Under the pieces are notes generated by a model. The model was not told where the DNA came from. It searched no databases and worked only from the letters and a program-made list of their open reading frames with translations. Positions 45,346 through 57,500 of a DNA stretch of 64,000 nucleotides are shown here, in pieces (the first letter of the stretch is position 1; every line of letters starts with the position of its first letter). A program made the position numbers and the translations under genes. This DNA is from Mesorhabditis belari (Eukaryota; Nematoda; Chromadorea; Rhabditida; Rhabditidae): assembly GCA_958450365.1 (NCBI GenBank), contig CAUEEP010000856.1:62001-126000 (forward strand), read 5' to 3'.

Positions 45346-45839
45346 TACGTGGCTTTCTGTTTAATTTGCAACTTTTTTCTTGGTTAAGCAAATAATTGGT
45401 ATTGTTCGTAAATTAGTGAAGAGATTCTGACAAATCAATGGAATGAGAAGATTCATTCCATAACTGGTTCAATGAATCCTGAACTGTTTCGTGTTCAGTT
45501 GAAAGTTCAATCATTGCTCTTGCTTGCATACTTTTGAAAAGTTAGTCCAAAGTGAATCCAATAGATGAAAGTTGAAAAAAGACTACAACTAATCAATTTT
45601 AATTACAGTTGAAGAAGTAGAAGTCTTCTCAATCGTTGCTCGATAAGTAAGAAGAACTCAAGGATGGATCAAGTTATTTATCCCCAGAAGGAACCTCAAA
45701 AATAGCTTTATCCATCCTTTTCTCCAAAAGATCCAAGTTCATCCGCGTCACAAAATGATGAGTCATCGTGACGAAATCCGGGGAAAAAACCCTTCTTTAC
45801 CTCTTTTCCCTTTTCTCTTTGCTTATCCAAAGGAAATTG
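45346..45839. other. Stretch of about 500 bp without a gene
   Basis: Only short frames. A weak inverted pair AGGATGGATCAAG...TTTATCCATCCT near 45661-45720 is the only structure I see. Confidence 0.35.
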
Positions 45840-45942
45840 AATCGAGTGACGCTCTTTTTCGTGGAGATTTTTCTTCCTGGAAAATGAACTAATGCAAAAT
45901 TGTTTCGCACGTCAATTTCACAGACTCAAAAGCTCACAAATA

Positions 45943-47330
45943 AACATAAGTTACTCACATTTATGTCATTTTTCTGACAATTTGTGATTATTCGCAAGAT
46001 TATAGATAAATATTAACGGAATCAATGCTTACTCACGCTAATAAAAAAAAATATGGATCCGACGTGACACTTTCAACATGACAGCGACCCAAAACACACA
46101 AGCCCAAAACAAGATGATGGACCAAAAAGTGAAGATATCAAATCGTCGTTTTATTCGTTTTCCGGGCTGGTTTCGCATTAATAACGTTTACCGTATTTTC
46201 TGTAATAGTAGTGCGCACTACTATTTTTTCAATCCCTCTCCAGCCTGCACTACTATTACAGAAAATACGGTATCTGCTTCGAACTCCGCCTTATTCTCCC
46301 GATTGCAACCCTATTGAGCATTTAAGGGCTCACATCAAACAAGAGAACATCACTTTTTCTCAAATCTTTGGGAGGTTCAAGAGATTTGGAATGGAATTCC
46401 AATATCTACTCTGAACGAGTTGATCGAAAGTATGCCGAGACGAATGGATGCAATCATTCGTCTCGGCATACTTTCGATTGAATGGTCCAACAAAATATTG
46501 AATTGAATTCTTCTTTTTTCGATAGTTTGGGGGGTCCAAACTTTCTTTTTTGTTGTCCAAACGTTTTTGCAAATATTGTGTACATACATATTTTTTTTGC
46601 CCGTTAAATAGACTTTACAATTCAAAACTTTGTATAACATTACGAAGCTTAGTTCTTCTAGTTTCTAGAAATTTAAAGAGGATTTAAAAGCTCACAAATA
46701 AACATAAGTTACTCACATTTATGTCATTTTTCTGACAATTTGTGATTATTTGCAAGATTATAGATAAATATTAACGGAGTCTCACTAATAAAAAATATGG
46801 ATCCGACGTGACACTTTCAACATGACAGCGACCCAAAACACACAAGCGGTTTGATGATGGGCCGAAAAGTGAGATATAAAATCGTCGTTTTATTCGTTCT
46901 CCGGGCTGGTTTCGCATTAATAACGTTTATCTGCTTCGAACACCGCCTTATTCTCCCGATTGCAACCCTATTGAGCATTTATGGGCTCACATGTAACGAA
47001 AGTCGAGAGAACATCACTTTTTATCAAATCTTTGGGATAAGAGGTTCAAGAGATTTGGAATGGAATTCACTCTCAACGAATTGATCGAAAGTATGCCGAG
47101 ACGAATCGATGCAATCGTTAAATATTGAATGATCCAACAAAATATTGAATTGAATCCTTGTTTTTTTGATAGGTGCCCCCCAAACTTGTTTCCTCGGGTT
47201 TTTACAGATATAGTGTACATACATATTTTTTTTTGCTCGTTATATAGACTTTGCAATTCAAAACTTTGTATAACATTACGAAGCTTAGTTCTTCTAGTTT
47301 CTAGAAATTTAGAACGGATTCAAAAAGCAC
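45943..47330. repeat. Tandem duplication of a block with Tc1-like transposase remnants
   Basis: 45930-46680 and 46684-47330 are two successive copies starting AAAAGCTCACAAATAAACAT and containing the same transposase end (GWFRINNVY...TPPYSPDCNPIEHL). Copy 1 carries the 80-bp MITE at 46191 and a hairpin at 46423-46478; copy 2 lacks both. Both are related to 31605-32170. All are dead fragments. The downstream 47190-48040 again matches 32030-33060. Confidence 0.8.
46191..46270. mobile_element. 80-bp MITE, second copy
   Basis: Same element and same insertion site as 31712-31791, with TA on both sides and ends CCGTATTTTCTGTAATAGTA / TACTATTACAGAAAATACGG. Because the site is identical, this block and that at 31.6 kb derive from one filled ancestor, while the copy at 46915 is unfilled. 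Confidence 0.9.
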
Positions 47331-48330
47331 AACTTCTGATTTCTGCTTTGTCCGTTCAAACTAGTTTTGTTATAATTTTGCAGCCTCAATTCTTTTTTAT
47401 CAAACTATACAAAGTAAAATATAATAGCATTGCTAAAAAAGTTTTGTGCCTTTAAAACCGGGTTATTCTTTCAAGAGATCCCTAAACTACACAAAAGTCG
47501 AATACATTTTGAAGATCTGAGCACAAAATGGCTCCATTTGTTTTTAAAATATTTTAAAATCCGTTCTAACTAAAGCGATATTCAAACAAGTTTGTCTAAT
47601 ATTTAACCAAGCCAACTGTAGTTCTCGAAAATAAGTCCAAAGCACTTTAAATCCTTGTTGAAAAAGAAAGAACTAACGAATCAACTTTTAGTAAGACTCC
47701 ACTCAATGTCAAAAAAGTTTAATGACAAGACTGGCTTTAAAATAATAAGAGAAAAGTATATGTTTATTGTTCACAAATAAAACAAATGAACCATGAAAAA
47801 ATGAATTCAATTAGAACAATTGCAAAAAAGGGCTTTAAGCTTTGGGACTCTCGTGACAAAATTCCAAATCTTCTTCCCGTTATCATAAGTCCACCTGCAA
47901 ATTTGAATTTAAAAAGGTAAAAGATTTTCTTGTTACGATTACTTTGAAATAAACAGCAGTCGTTAAGTCAGCGCTAGGTGTATACTATTGAACCCCTTAT
48001 GGCATGTTGCTATTTTGCTTTATTTCTCTGAAAATTGCAGCACAAAATTCTATATCTATTCAGTGTCATGAACTTTTTTCTTACTCTTAGAATTTTGTGC
48101 TGCAATTCACAAATTCTTTCGAAAATTTTCTAGTCAGGGTTGTAAAAGAGTTGAAAAACTCAAGGGTCTCGTTTTTTGTTGCTGATTAAAAAATTTCGAA
48201 AGAATTTTTGAATTGCAGCACAAAATTCTAAGAGTAAGAAAAAAGATAATGACGCTGAATAGATATGCAACCGACCATTTCTCTTCTATTATAGGTACAT
48301 GGCTTTCTGTTTAATTTGTGTTTAATTTCA
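47331..48330. repeat. Non-coding DNA shared with 32325-33060 and with the inner arms
   Basis: 47331-48040 is a direct copy of about 32325-33060, ending near CTTTATTTCTCTGAAAAT. From 48040 to 48330 the sequence resembles 43905-44030 (inverted) and 45250-45350, with the word AGCACAAAATTCTA recurring. No gene. Confidence 0.65.
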
Positions 48331-48362
48331 ACTTTTCTGCCTGAATACAAAAACGTTTCAGT

Positions 48363-49736
48363 ATGTATTCACAACCCGCTTTGGATCAACAACAGCTCCT
48401 TGATTTGTTACAAAAACTTGTCGATTCAAACCTGGTGAGCTTTATGAGCCGAGGTTAACTCATTGTCAGAATTAGTGAAGATTTTAAGAATTTGGTTTTT
48501 TCACATGAAATCGAATAAAGAAGTGCGTAGTTCATTGATTTTGCATTGGTTTTTAAGTTACTCGCTTACGTAGACAACTTTACAGAATCAATTGATATTG
48601 CTGTTTCACTTGTTCCTGTTTTCTTCTATAGATTCAGCTCATAGTTTGTTAACGATAAGTTTTAAGAGCTATACTCTCTATCTATTCAAATGCATGTGTT
48701 CATTTTCTAGAATAATGGTACTCAGCCTGGAACACCAACTACCACTACTACCACTCTGACGAGTCTACTAAGTGAGACAGAACCAAATCAGCCAACGACA
48801 GTACACCAAAAGCAGCCCAGAAGTTCGAAAAAACCAAAGAAATCTCTGGATGAAAAGAAAAAGAGAAAGGAATCTAAAGAAGTGAGTCGGGCAGAACAAC
48901 TCAAAGTAGTCAGATTATGATAATCGAAGGTTTTATCTTACGATTAGCGATATCCTAGGCAGGCTTGTTTATTGGTGATTTCATAATATTGAAACCTAAG
49001 CGAGCAAAATATGAACATAGTCTTTTCCGTTGAGAAAAAAACGTTGAGTTTTTAGAGCGACACGAAAACAGCTGTGGAGTCTAATCAGAAGAGCAATGAG
49101 ATAACGCAAATTTCGAGCACCAAAGAGCCAATAAAACTAAAGAAAAGCCTAGCCGAGAAGGACACTTTGATCAAAAAGGATCGACATGAGCAACCAAGTG
49201 AAGTAGGCATTGTGAAAACAAATTCAAACGTGACTAACTGCACTAACTAGTAGCTTTAAACTAGAGATGCTTATGGCTTACCGTTAAGTGCCTTAACATT
49301 AACGGTAGATAGACCGTTTGGAACAATTTTTGAAGCAGAAAGTATGTTCTGATTTGTTCTAAAAACAGCTAACAAGTTAAGAAAAACTTGTCTACTACCA
49401 AAAACCAAAGTATCGCTTGTCGTTTATCGTTAGTTTACCGTTAATATTACAATTACACATCTCATCTCTAAACTATTCTAACTTTTAGAGCCACATGCTA
49501 AGTAAAGTCAACACGTAGTTTAGGGTTTTTCTTTCATACTTTTAGTTCACGGTTTTTTTCAGACCAATGACTTTCAAACTGAATCGAGTAGTAAAGGAAA
49601 AGCAACAAAACCGAAACGTCTGAAAAAAGAAGAAACTCAACGAGGAAGACAGGTTAGTTACTACTCTTGCTCTTCACTAGTTGAGTTTATCGACAGGGAT
49701 ATCCATGACAGCGATAATCCAGAGACGGATGACTGA
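48363..49736 (+). CDS. N-terminal exons Q of right-arm GTPase gene Q-O'
   Basis: Exons 48363-48434, 48711-48881, 49056-49202 and 49563-49652 are all phase 0 and start MYSQPALDQQQLLDLLQKLV, then GTPTTTTTTLTSLLSE, KKPKKSLDEKKKRKESKE and KKEETQRGRQ: a hydrophilic, mostly basic leader of 160 residues. Read on past the last donor, it stops at 49736. Spliced to the acceptor at 52543 in the same phase, it gives a protein of 781 residues with GTPase O'. The start matches the design of the P protein, where a similar MEQLTELLRSI helix precedes disordered sequence. The intron of 2.9 kb holds a mariner remnant and a pogo element. Confidence 0.65.
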
Positions 49737-49768
49737 GAAGTTATTAGATTTTGGACCTTAAAATACTT

Positions 49769-50289
49769 TTAGGTACATGCATAAGAAATGCGGATTTTGA
49801 TCCAAAAAGTTTTAGAATATTTAACAATTCATTTACAACTTCAATCGTATAATTTCGCAAGCTCATGACCAGTAAAACGTGGATTTTCTTCAATTTTTTT
49901 TGGCGTAAATCCTCGCCATCAATGGTGAGAGAATGGTGGCCATGTTCTTCGCCATGTAGATCCTCGTTACCGTTGCGGAACTTTTTAAACCATCGGCCGC
50001 ATTCATTTTCAGAAATAATGTCTGGTCCAAAGACACAAGCAAGCGTTTTATGGCATTCAACAGCGTTCTTTCCCTGCTTGAAGCCGTAGAGCATACATAC
50101 ACGGACGCGATACTTGAGGTCCTCGATCTCTAATATAAAAAGTATAGGAGCAGAAAATATCAATTGACAGGCAATAGAAACTACTTAAACCTGGCTAGAA
50201 AAATGCAAAAAGAATCAGATAAAAATGCTGAACATATAATGAGATACAAGCTTTCAAAGTTTCTCGGCATTTCTTACGCATGTACCTAA
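49769..50289. mobile_element. Short mariner-like element (right arm)
   Basis: Ends TTAGGTACATGCATAAGAAA and the inverse TTTCTTACGCATGTACCTAA. Only part of the transposase is left, on the minus strand (VRVCMLYGFKQGKNAVECHK, followed by ENECGRWFKKFRNGNEDL). It is the uninterrupted counterpart of 40095-42428, which shows the state before the two left-arm insertions. Confidence 0.8.
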
Positions 50290-50600
50290 TATTTGTTGAA
50301 AGTTGAAGTGATACAAGGGATAATTACCGTAAAAACTCTAATAGAAGAGCATGCTCTTCTATTTTTCAACCCTCCCCCCCAAAGGGCTCTTCTATTTTTA
50401 CACATCTTTTCAAGGATTTTGTCAAACAAAAAAGCCACTTTTTACAAATTTTAATATAAACTTTGGCAGTAAATCACCATTTCAAAGCGCAACTTTTTAA
50501 TTAATTAATTCATGTAATATAAACAAATAATAAACATTAATAACTTAAATAACAATAGATTAACAATTTCAAATGAAACAATGTTTGAATCATTAACATT

Positions 50601-52120
50601 TTAACATTCGAAGAATTGGCCTTTGGCCAGGATTTCAACGTCGCTGTCCATGAATTCGTTTTTCACATCCTCATTCAGGTCGATTTGCTCAAGCAATTCA
50701 CCGCAAATTTGATCAGTTCGTGCACTCGAAAGTTTCAACAGTCCAGTTGGAATCGGGTCGTCCGTGCCAAAACAGTGGATTTGTCGTTCTCGGATCCACC
50801 AACATCGTTTGCAATTCCACAACTCTTGAAAGACTTTTCAATCAACTTCTTTGGAATACTTTTCCAAGCATTCACGATCCACTGTAGGTAAACGTCTATC
50901 GGGGGTGCCCTCAGATTGCCAGCCTTTGTCTTCTCGTGGTCACCATCCATCATCCACTCGTCGTAGAAGTGACGGATCTTTGCTTGGAATGGGTGATTCA
51001 AAGAAACGTCAACCGGTTGGATGAATTTCGTCTTTCCTCCGGACACCACAGCCGCATCCAACTTGAGCGACTTGAGCTTCTTTTTTGTGTCGGCGCTGAT
51101 GTGCCATCGGAATGAGTCCCAAACGAGCAGTCGCTTCTTGAACGAAATTGATCCAAACGTCCCTTCCAAGTAGATTGATGTGAGCATGTCATCGAGCCAC
51201 GTCTTTCCAGCCAAACAAGGCTGAACTCTCCCTTGAATTTCTTTTCGATGCTCGGATCGGGGCCTTTCCTGTTAAACAAGACAAGTGGGCGGCACTTGAT
51301 TCCATCTGATCTTCCAGTTAACATGGCAGTGATTCTGGTCTTTTCGTGACCTGGACTCAAGACGGTGATCTCCTTGGCTCCTTTTGTTTCGACGCATTTG
51401 CCACCAAGCAGATCGAGCCCCAGTCCTGTTTCATATGCCGCATAGAACAAACCGTATCCTTCCTTTTGACGAAGCTGTGAGAGATACTTTACAAAGTTCA
51501 CGATGACATCTTCGAACTCGTTTGGCGGCTTTTGAGCAATCGAAGTGGGAATTCGAAGAGAAAATCCGTTCCGTTTGAGAAACTTCTGAAGCCATCCTTC
51601 GGTGGCACCAAAATTGTTGTTGAACTCTTTGAGTGAGCCATCAGATCCAATTTTGAGAGCTTGCTTCCGAATTAAACGACGTGAAACCTTGATTTTTGCT
51701 TCTCGTTGTTCGCTAATCCACTTCAGCAACTCGGTCTCCATCTCAATCGATTTGAGATGGCGACCGACTCCCTTTAGCCGCTTTGCTTGATTTGATTCCA
51801 TCTGAGCGAATTGTTTTTCCTTCATCGACCATTGTTGAATCATCGCTCATGTCACTCCGTACTTCTTTGCAGCTGCACGAACCGAGATATCTTTAGGGTG
51901 TTTGACGGCCTTTAGTTTGAAATCCTTCAAATAGGCCTTGCGGTTTCTCGTCATTTTCTTCTCCACCGGCTTCAGCGTTCTCTGAGTCGCCATCAAGCTA
52001 GCGTTTTCCCGAAAGTATTCTCGTCCCTCCTCAAAAAAATCCCTTCAGCTCGTTTTCTCGTCGATCTCGAAATTCCTCGAGTCCGTCCAAGAGCTCCCCA
52101 TCATTGATTCATCATCGAAC
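50601..52120 (-). pseudogene. Pogo-type transposase, nearly readable but broken (right arm)
   Basis: Frame 51843-50998 shows the CENP-B-like DNA-binding part (FNNNFGATEGWLQKFLKRNG), FVKYLSQLRQKEGYGLFYAA and TGRSDGIKCRPLVLFNRKG; the next frame 51214-50735 continues with WLDDMLTSIYLEG, LLVWDSFRWH (catalytic Asp region) and GGKTKFIQPVDVSLNHPF (later Asp). Upstream, a TGA replaces an Arg codon in KKYGVT-stop-AMIQQW, and a deletion shifts the N-terminal frame. It is the inverted counterpart of 38400-39820. Defects differ between the copies, so both decayed after the duplication. Confidence 0.85.
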
Positions 52121-52289
52121 CTGAAAATAAAAGGATTAGTTATTAAAATAAACAATAAAAACAAAAAACCTAATACCAAGCAATAACTAAAAACTAACAA
52201 GAAATGATCGAATGATTCTAAGATTGTAAGATTGTAAGAAATGGTCGAGTTTTTTTAAACAAGCAAAGTTTTGTTTATCACGGGAGTAC

Positions 52290-52390
52290 GGTAACATGGA
52301 GCCGAAAATAGAATGAAGGGGCTCTTCCATTGGAGAAGGCTCTTCTATTGGAAAGGGCTCTTCTATTAGAGTTTTTACGGTAGTCTAATT
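52290..52390. repeat. Triplicated short unit of a CCGTAAAAAC-type element
   Basis: The unit GGCTCTTCTATTGGA (with variants) occurs three times here and ends AGAGTTTTTACGGTAG. The left arm near 38160-38215 has only one unit (CTACCGTAAAAACTCCTATA). Similar ends occur at 40030-40070 and 50330-50400. Confidence 0.6.
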
Positions 52391-52542
52391 TCCATAGAAA
52401 AAAAACTTGGTGCCCGTAAAGCTGGTAGAAAATCCAGCCAAAAAAAGTATTCACAGATTTGACACTTTATTAGATAGACAATCATATTCGTTGAGCCAGA
52501 CAACATTACTTAAAGTTGCAATGTTGATTTTCATAAATTTAG

Positions 52543-54408
52543 TATCCTGAAGCCACGATTACCAGAAAGGAAAATGGAAAAGTGGCAGCTAAATTGAACC
52601 CATTTCGAGAATTCGATTCAGACGATCCGCCAAGCCGCAAAAAAGAGTTTAACATTTTGATAATCGGCGAAACCGGGGTGGGCAAGTCAACGTGGATCAA
52701 CGGAATCTCTAACTACATAAAATTTGAATCCTTTTCTGAAGCTATCTCTGAAAAAGATCCGATTTGCTTGATTCCAATGCAATTTGATGTATACAAGAGA
52801 GATATGGAAAAAAAAACAGTCAACATGCGACCAACTGTGGCGGCACGAGATGACAGAAACGAGGCCGATTCGAGCAACGGACAATCGTGCACCCAAGCTC
52901 CGAAAGTGTATAGATTTGTCACCGATACTGTTGTTTTCAACCTAATCGACACACCGGGTATCTGCGATACACGAGGAGTAGAATGCGATAGAGATAACCT
53001 GAGAATGATCGTGAAATGTTTGGCCAGTCGTGACAAAATTCATGGGATTTGTCTGCTGTTGAGGCCGAATGAGAGCCGCTTTAAGACCGCCTTTCGTTAC
53101 TCGATCAAGGAACTATTGGTCAGTTTACACAAACACTCAACACCAAACTTCGCGGTCATCTTTACGAATTCTTGTAACTCTTTGTACAGACCTGGAGAAA
53201 GCATGGCCGTTTTGAATAGATTATTTGAGGAAGTGAAGGCTAAGAGTCAAAACGAGATTTCACTCACAGAAAAGAACGTCTTCTGTCTTGATAACGAAGC
53301 AATCCGAACTTTGTATGCGCTTTTTAATGGAGTTCAGTTTGCAGAGACGATTCTCGAAAACTCCTCAAAGTCCTGGAATCAGTCGGTCAAAGAAACACAC
53401 CGCTTATTAAAGTATTTCACCGGCTCCACGTTCATTCCACATTTGTCAAATGAGACAAAAGTTGTAGGTGCTGTTCGGGAAATCTCGCATGATTTGTGCG
53501 AAGCTTTAGTCAATTTAGAGAACAAAATAGAGTTAGAAAAACGTCTTTTCAGCCAGCTTCAAGGCCAATTGAGAGCTTTAGACAGAAAACTCGAAGTGCC
53601 TGAGAAAACGTTGCTTGTTGAAAGTTATTATCTGGAAGAAACACCTCTAGACCTGCCAAATGTGGTGTGCCATGGAAAGGATTGTTGTGAAACTATCCGG
53701 GATTTCAGCACCGACACTTCAAAAATTTTCCATAAAAAAGTGTGCTTGGTTGGCTGCACATTGAAAAATGTCCCTGAAAATCAAATTGGGGACACGAATT
53801 TGAGGAGTTGTCCGATTTTTGACGGCTCTGGAATGTGCTCCGTCTGTAAATGCTCTTGGCAATCACATATGCATTTGCACAAGTCGCAAAAAAAAGAGCC
53901 CGGAAAAATGCAGGTGATAGCCGAGAATCCCAACGAACGAACACTTCTTCTGCACCAACGCGTTTCAAAAAATGATTCGATCGACGAAACGCAACTTAAG
54001 CTTGGCAAATTTTATGAAAGCCGCACGAAAATTCAACAGTTTACCTATCCATATTTCGAGTTTCTCAAAGAGAATGCAATTATTTTGAGGAATGATGCGT
54101 TTGAGGATTTCGCTAACGTATCGATAAAAGAACTGGAAACGACGGTAATGAGTGAAGGAAGTATTGCTGAGATGGAAAAACTTAAAAAGTTGATTACAAT
54201 TCAGCGAACACAAGAAAATCTCTTAAGTGCCAAGAAATTAGTGCGAGATTCCGAGAAAATAACACTAGCCAACTACGCCGGCAGAATCGAAACACTAAAA
54301 AAAGAGCCGTGTTTTGGTGGAGAACTGAAAGCATTGATGAATTCGCGAAAATCTCTTGAATCAATGGAATTTGAAGTTGTGGAAGTGCTGCAAACAACAA
54401 ATTCGTGA
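52543..54408 (+). CDS. GTPase O', right-arm copy (main exon of gene Q-O')
   Basis: Exon from YPEATITRKENGKVAAKLNP (after AAATTTAG; no ATG in frame, so upstream exons are needed) to a stop after VVEVLQTTNS. G domain: ILIIGETGVGKSTWINGI, a Gln-Ser-x-T-Q-x-PKVYRF segment, NLIDTPGICDTRG, FAVIFTNSCNSLYRPGES in the G4 place, VFCLDNEAIRTLYA. Then follow coiled helices and the Cys/His module: VVCHGKDC, KKVCLVGC, RSCPIF, MCSVCKCSWQSHMHLH. The last third is helical. Compared with the left copy, most differences are single substitutions and a two-codon insertion near VAARDD. The end here is presumably ancestral, since the left copy ends in sequence of another gene. Confidence 0.8.
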   Translation, partial: YPEATITRKENGKVAAKLNPFREFDSDDPPSRKKEFNILIIGETGVGKSTWINGISNYIKFESFSEAISEKDPICLIPMQFDVYKRDMEKKTVNMRPTVAARDDRNEADSSNGQSCTQAPKVYRFVTDTVVFNLIDTPGICDTRGVECDRDNLRMIVKCLASRDKIHGICLLLRPNESRFKTAFRYSIKELLVSLHKHSTPNFAVIFTNSCNSLYRPGESMAVLNRLFEEVKAKSQNEISLTEKNVFCLDNEAIRTLYALFNGVQFAETILENSSKSWNQSVKETHRLLKYFTGSTFIPHLSNETKVVGAVREISHDLCEALVNLENKIELEKRLFSQLQGQLRALDRKLEVPEKTLLVESYYLEETPLDLPNVVCHGKDCCETIRDFSTDTSKIFHKKVCLVGCTLKNVPENQIGDTNLRSCPIFDGSGMCSVCKCSWQSHMHLHKSQKKEPGKMQVIAENPNERTLLLHQRVSKNDSIDETQLKLGKFYESRTKIQQFTYPYFEFLKENAIILRNDAFEDFANVSIKELETTVMSEGSIAEMEKLKKLITIQRTQENLLSAKKLVRDSEKITLANYAGRIETLKKEPCFGGELKALMNSRKSLESMEFEVVEVLQTTNS

Positions 54409-54551
54409 AAAAGAATAAGAATGACTTTTTGTTTTTGTAATAAAAATTTGCTTTACCATGTCTTTTACAATCTTTTAGCTGTTTTCACAGCTTACTACTT
54501 GTTTCTCACTTTTAAACCTTTAAGCCTTATTCTTCATTTACAGCTTCTATT

Positions 54552-57500
54552 ATGTCAGACGATCCACTTATCAATTCGGCCAATTCATTTCTGAATAATA
54601 TTGATGAGATGAACGAATTGGGCCAAGTAAGCAAGGAGTTTCGAGATTGGAATTGCTGTTAGCAACAGCCAATCTTTAGTTATAAATACAGCCTAGGCTT
54701 AAACATGTAGGCTTAAACATACAAAAACAGTTCCAGGTTGATCGTGATCTTTCTATGAACAACTTTTTCTTGGCAGAAAACGAGAAAAAGATCGTTCTCA
54801 GCAACTTAGCCGAGCCGTTTGGCGATGCAAGAGTGAAAGAGGAAGCTGATCGAAGTTTCGTTCTCCAAATCTTCCACGCACTTGAATTGGGTGAATTGGA
54901 GAAGAGGATTCAGATCATCGAACGTGAAGGCTCATTTGACCCAACAGAGGGAAGATCACCACGTCGAGTGATCGTCACTTTCACCGATGTAATCTCGCAG
55001 AAGCTCGCTGTCGAGTTTGGGCGAAAGTTGCCTTCGATTCGCTCTCTACAAGGTGTATCCCTTCAGCCCTATTTGCCGACTGTAGGTTTTCGTTTAAATG
55101 AAGTGTCTGAAAATGTTAATTTTGAGCAATGATTAAACCAAAATTTAAAAATAACGGCTCGTGATTTCAATTTAGCATCAACAACTTCATCAGCAATTGC
55201 GCCAACAAATGCACGCAAATGGGTTTAGAGATGAGCAACCGGTGAGTTCAGACAAAAATACAGATGTATACAGACAAAAAAATAGTGGTACTTAAAAATC
55301 AAGTCGTAAATTTGTGCTAAATAATGTTTTTCAGCGAATGATGACGAACCAATATGCTTGGGTGCCACAAACAAATCCTCCAACCCCGCCCTCCGATCAA
55401 ACCGGTACTTATTCTAGCAAAATAATTGAGATTTCTTGTTAGCATATGCATTTAAATTTTACCCATGCTTTATTTTGAGTCGTCAAACTCTTGGTTTCTA
55501 CAGATCAGTTGACAATTTAGGTATTGATATGTCTCGATTCCAACAGCCTCCACCGTCCCACTCACCTCATTTGCTTTTTCAACAAATTTCGAAAGGTCCC
55601 TATGGCCCCTATGCGCAAAATCATGAAGGTCTTTTACCATTTTTGAGTCAATTTTCCGTTTAGCATTAGTTTCACATCTCCCATCCTTTCAGGAAACCCC
55701 CGTCACATCAACATGAACCACTTGGAACCAAAGCAACCCGAGTGGACTTCTAATGCTTTTGGTACTTCAAGAGTTCTTTTTTTCTATACAAAACAAACTT
55801 TTACATCTATATATACCTTACTCTAACCTTCTCAAAAAACGACGGTCAAGTCCGCTTCCAGATCAATATGGGCCCCAATTCACGGCTCCAGCCAACATGT
55901 ATCCACCAAACTACTTCACGGGACAAGCATCCTATCCTGGCCATCCACTACATCAACTAAACCCAAATCAAAACCATTTTCGTCCAGAATTTGGTAAGTT
56001 TATTAGAAAATTACCTAGACGCGGAAAAGACTATAGCTTAATAACCAGCTGCTCATACATAAAGCCGCCGTAGAGCCTGAGAGTATAACTGCTGCTCCCA
56101 CCATTGTTTACGAATAAAAGCGAATCGTAATAAGTTCTCCTGTAGCTTTTGAATTCCATTGGAGAATTGCATGTAGCTTTTTATACTATTTCTTGCAGGT
56201 AATCATCCCAGTAATGATATGCACAGTCATGTGGGAGCAATGCCTTCAACATACCATCAGTTCAGTTATCATTCACCACCCAGTGTTTCTTTTGTGCTTT
56301 AAATTCTAGCCATAGTGGATAAACTACTTGGTAATTTCCTGATAACAGGGGACAGTAAAAAGAGAAAATTTCCGCAGTTTCTTCTAGGCAACAGCTGACT
56401 CATTTTAAAATACTTTATGCAAAAATTGGGCAAAAACTTTGAAAAAAAAACAAAAACAAAAACTTCCTCTTGCTCACAGCAAAGAGCCGTCAACCTTAGA
56501 TCCGCCCGGGCCACAACAACCTCAACAATTCACCATGTTTGTTCCAATTCATCAGCCAAATCCACCCGTTGCACAAGGACCGCCACCTGGAAGAAATGTT
56601 GAACTACATGGAATGGCACCAAATCAACAAAACGAGAACAGGGCACAGTTTCAGACACAGGACTACAATCATGGAGTTAATCATGGCTTTTCGACAGGTA
56701 GAAATTGAGGCTTTATTTACGACCACAAGAAAAAAAGCTGAAAAAATTCTTAGTCACTATCTAGTTTACCCCGTTTAGCTGAATTCCTGAAAACAAACAA
56801 TAAATGTTATCGTTCTGTGTTTAGCTACGACTTAATTAAATTACACAAATTGGTAAAAATTTTAAAAACCTTGGGATAGATTTAGCAAAATGGTAAACGT
56901 AAGCACCATATAAATATGAATCTTTGATTTTCAGGACACTTCCAACAGAACCAGGCAAACATCCCAGCACATGGTATGATGAGTGGCGAACAAGCAACGA
57001 CTATTCCACAGCAACAGGAGACGACGACGATGACAAACAATCAACAACCACAACCCCAGACGCAACCACAACCACAACCACAACCACAACCACAACCACA
57101 ACCACAACCACAACCCCAGACGCAACCACAACCACAGCCCCAGCCGCAACCACAACAATTTCCTCAAAGTAATGCTCCTTCAGGTGAATAGAAAGGAGTG
57201 GCACTAAAAAACAACAGATAGACGATATTTTTTATGACAGCTAGCTAAGTGCTCTTTTTTTGCATGTATTTTGACTAGAACTGTAGGTTTTTATAATAAA
57301 AACTGTATATAAATATTGGATACTTAATAAAAGATATCCTTTCAGACAATCCTTCACCTCAGCCAAACCCGGTGACGGCGGAGCCAAACACTGCAATTAT
57401 GGAGCAGCTCACGGAACTACTCAGGAGTATCAGCACCCAGCAACAAAACACAAATCCAGAAGGGACAATTTTTCAGACGCTGATCGCAGCACTGCAGAAG

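Noticed and set aside
49865..50089. Plus-strand frame opposite the mariner remnant
   Set aside because: The minus strand carries the recognisable mariner DNA-binding domain, so the plus frame is a shadow.
57050..57160. CRISPR-like or satellite array
   Set aside because: The repeat is a simple six-base coding microsatellite without spacers.
56924..57204. Several open frames on both strands (Thr-, Val- and Leu/Trp-rich) over the Pro/Gln repeat
   Set aside because: They are by-products of the six-base repeat without stops. Only the Pro-Gln frame joins neighbouring exons of gene P.
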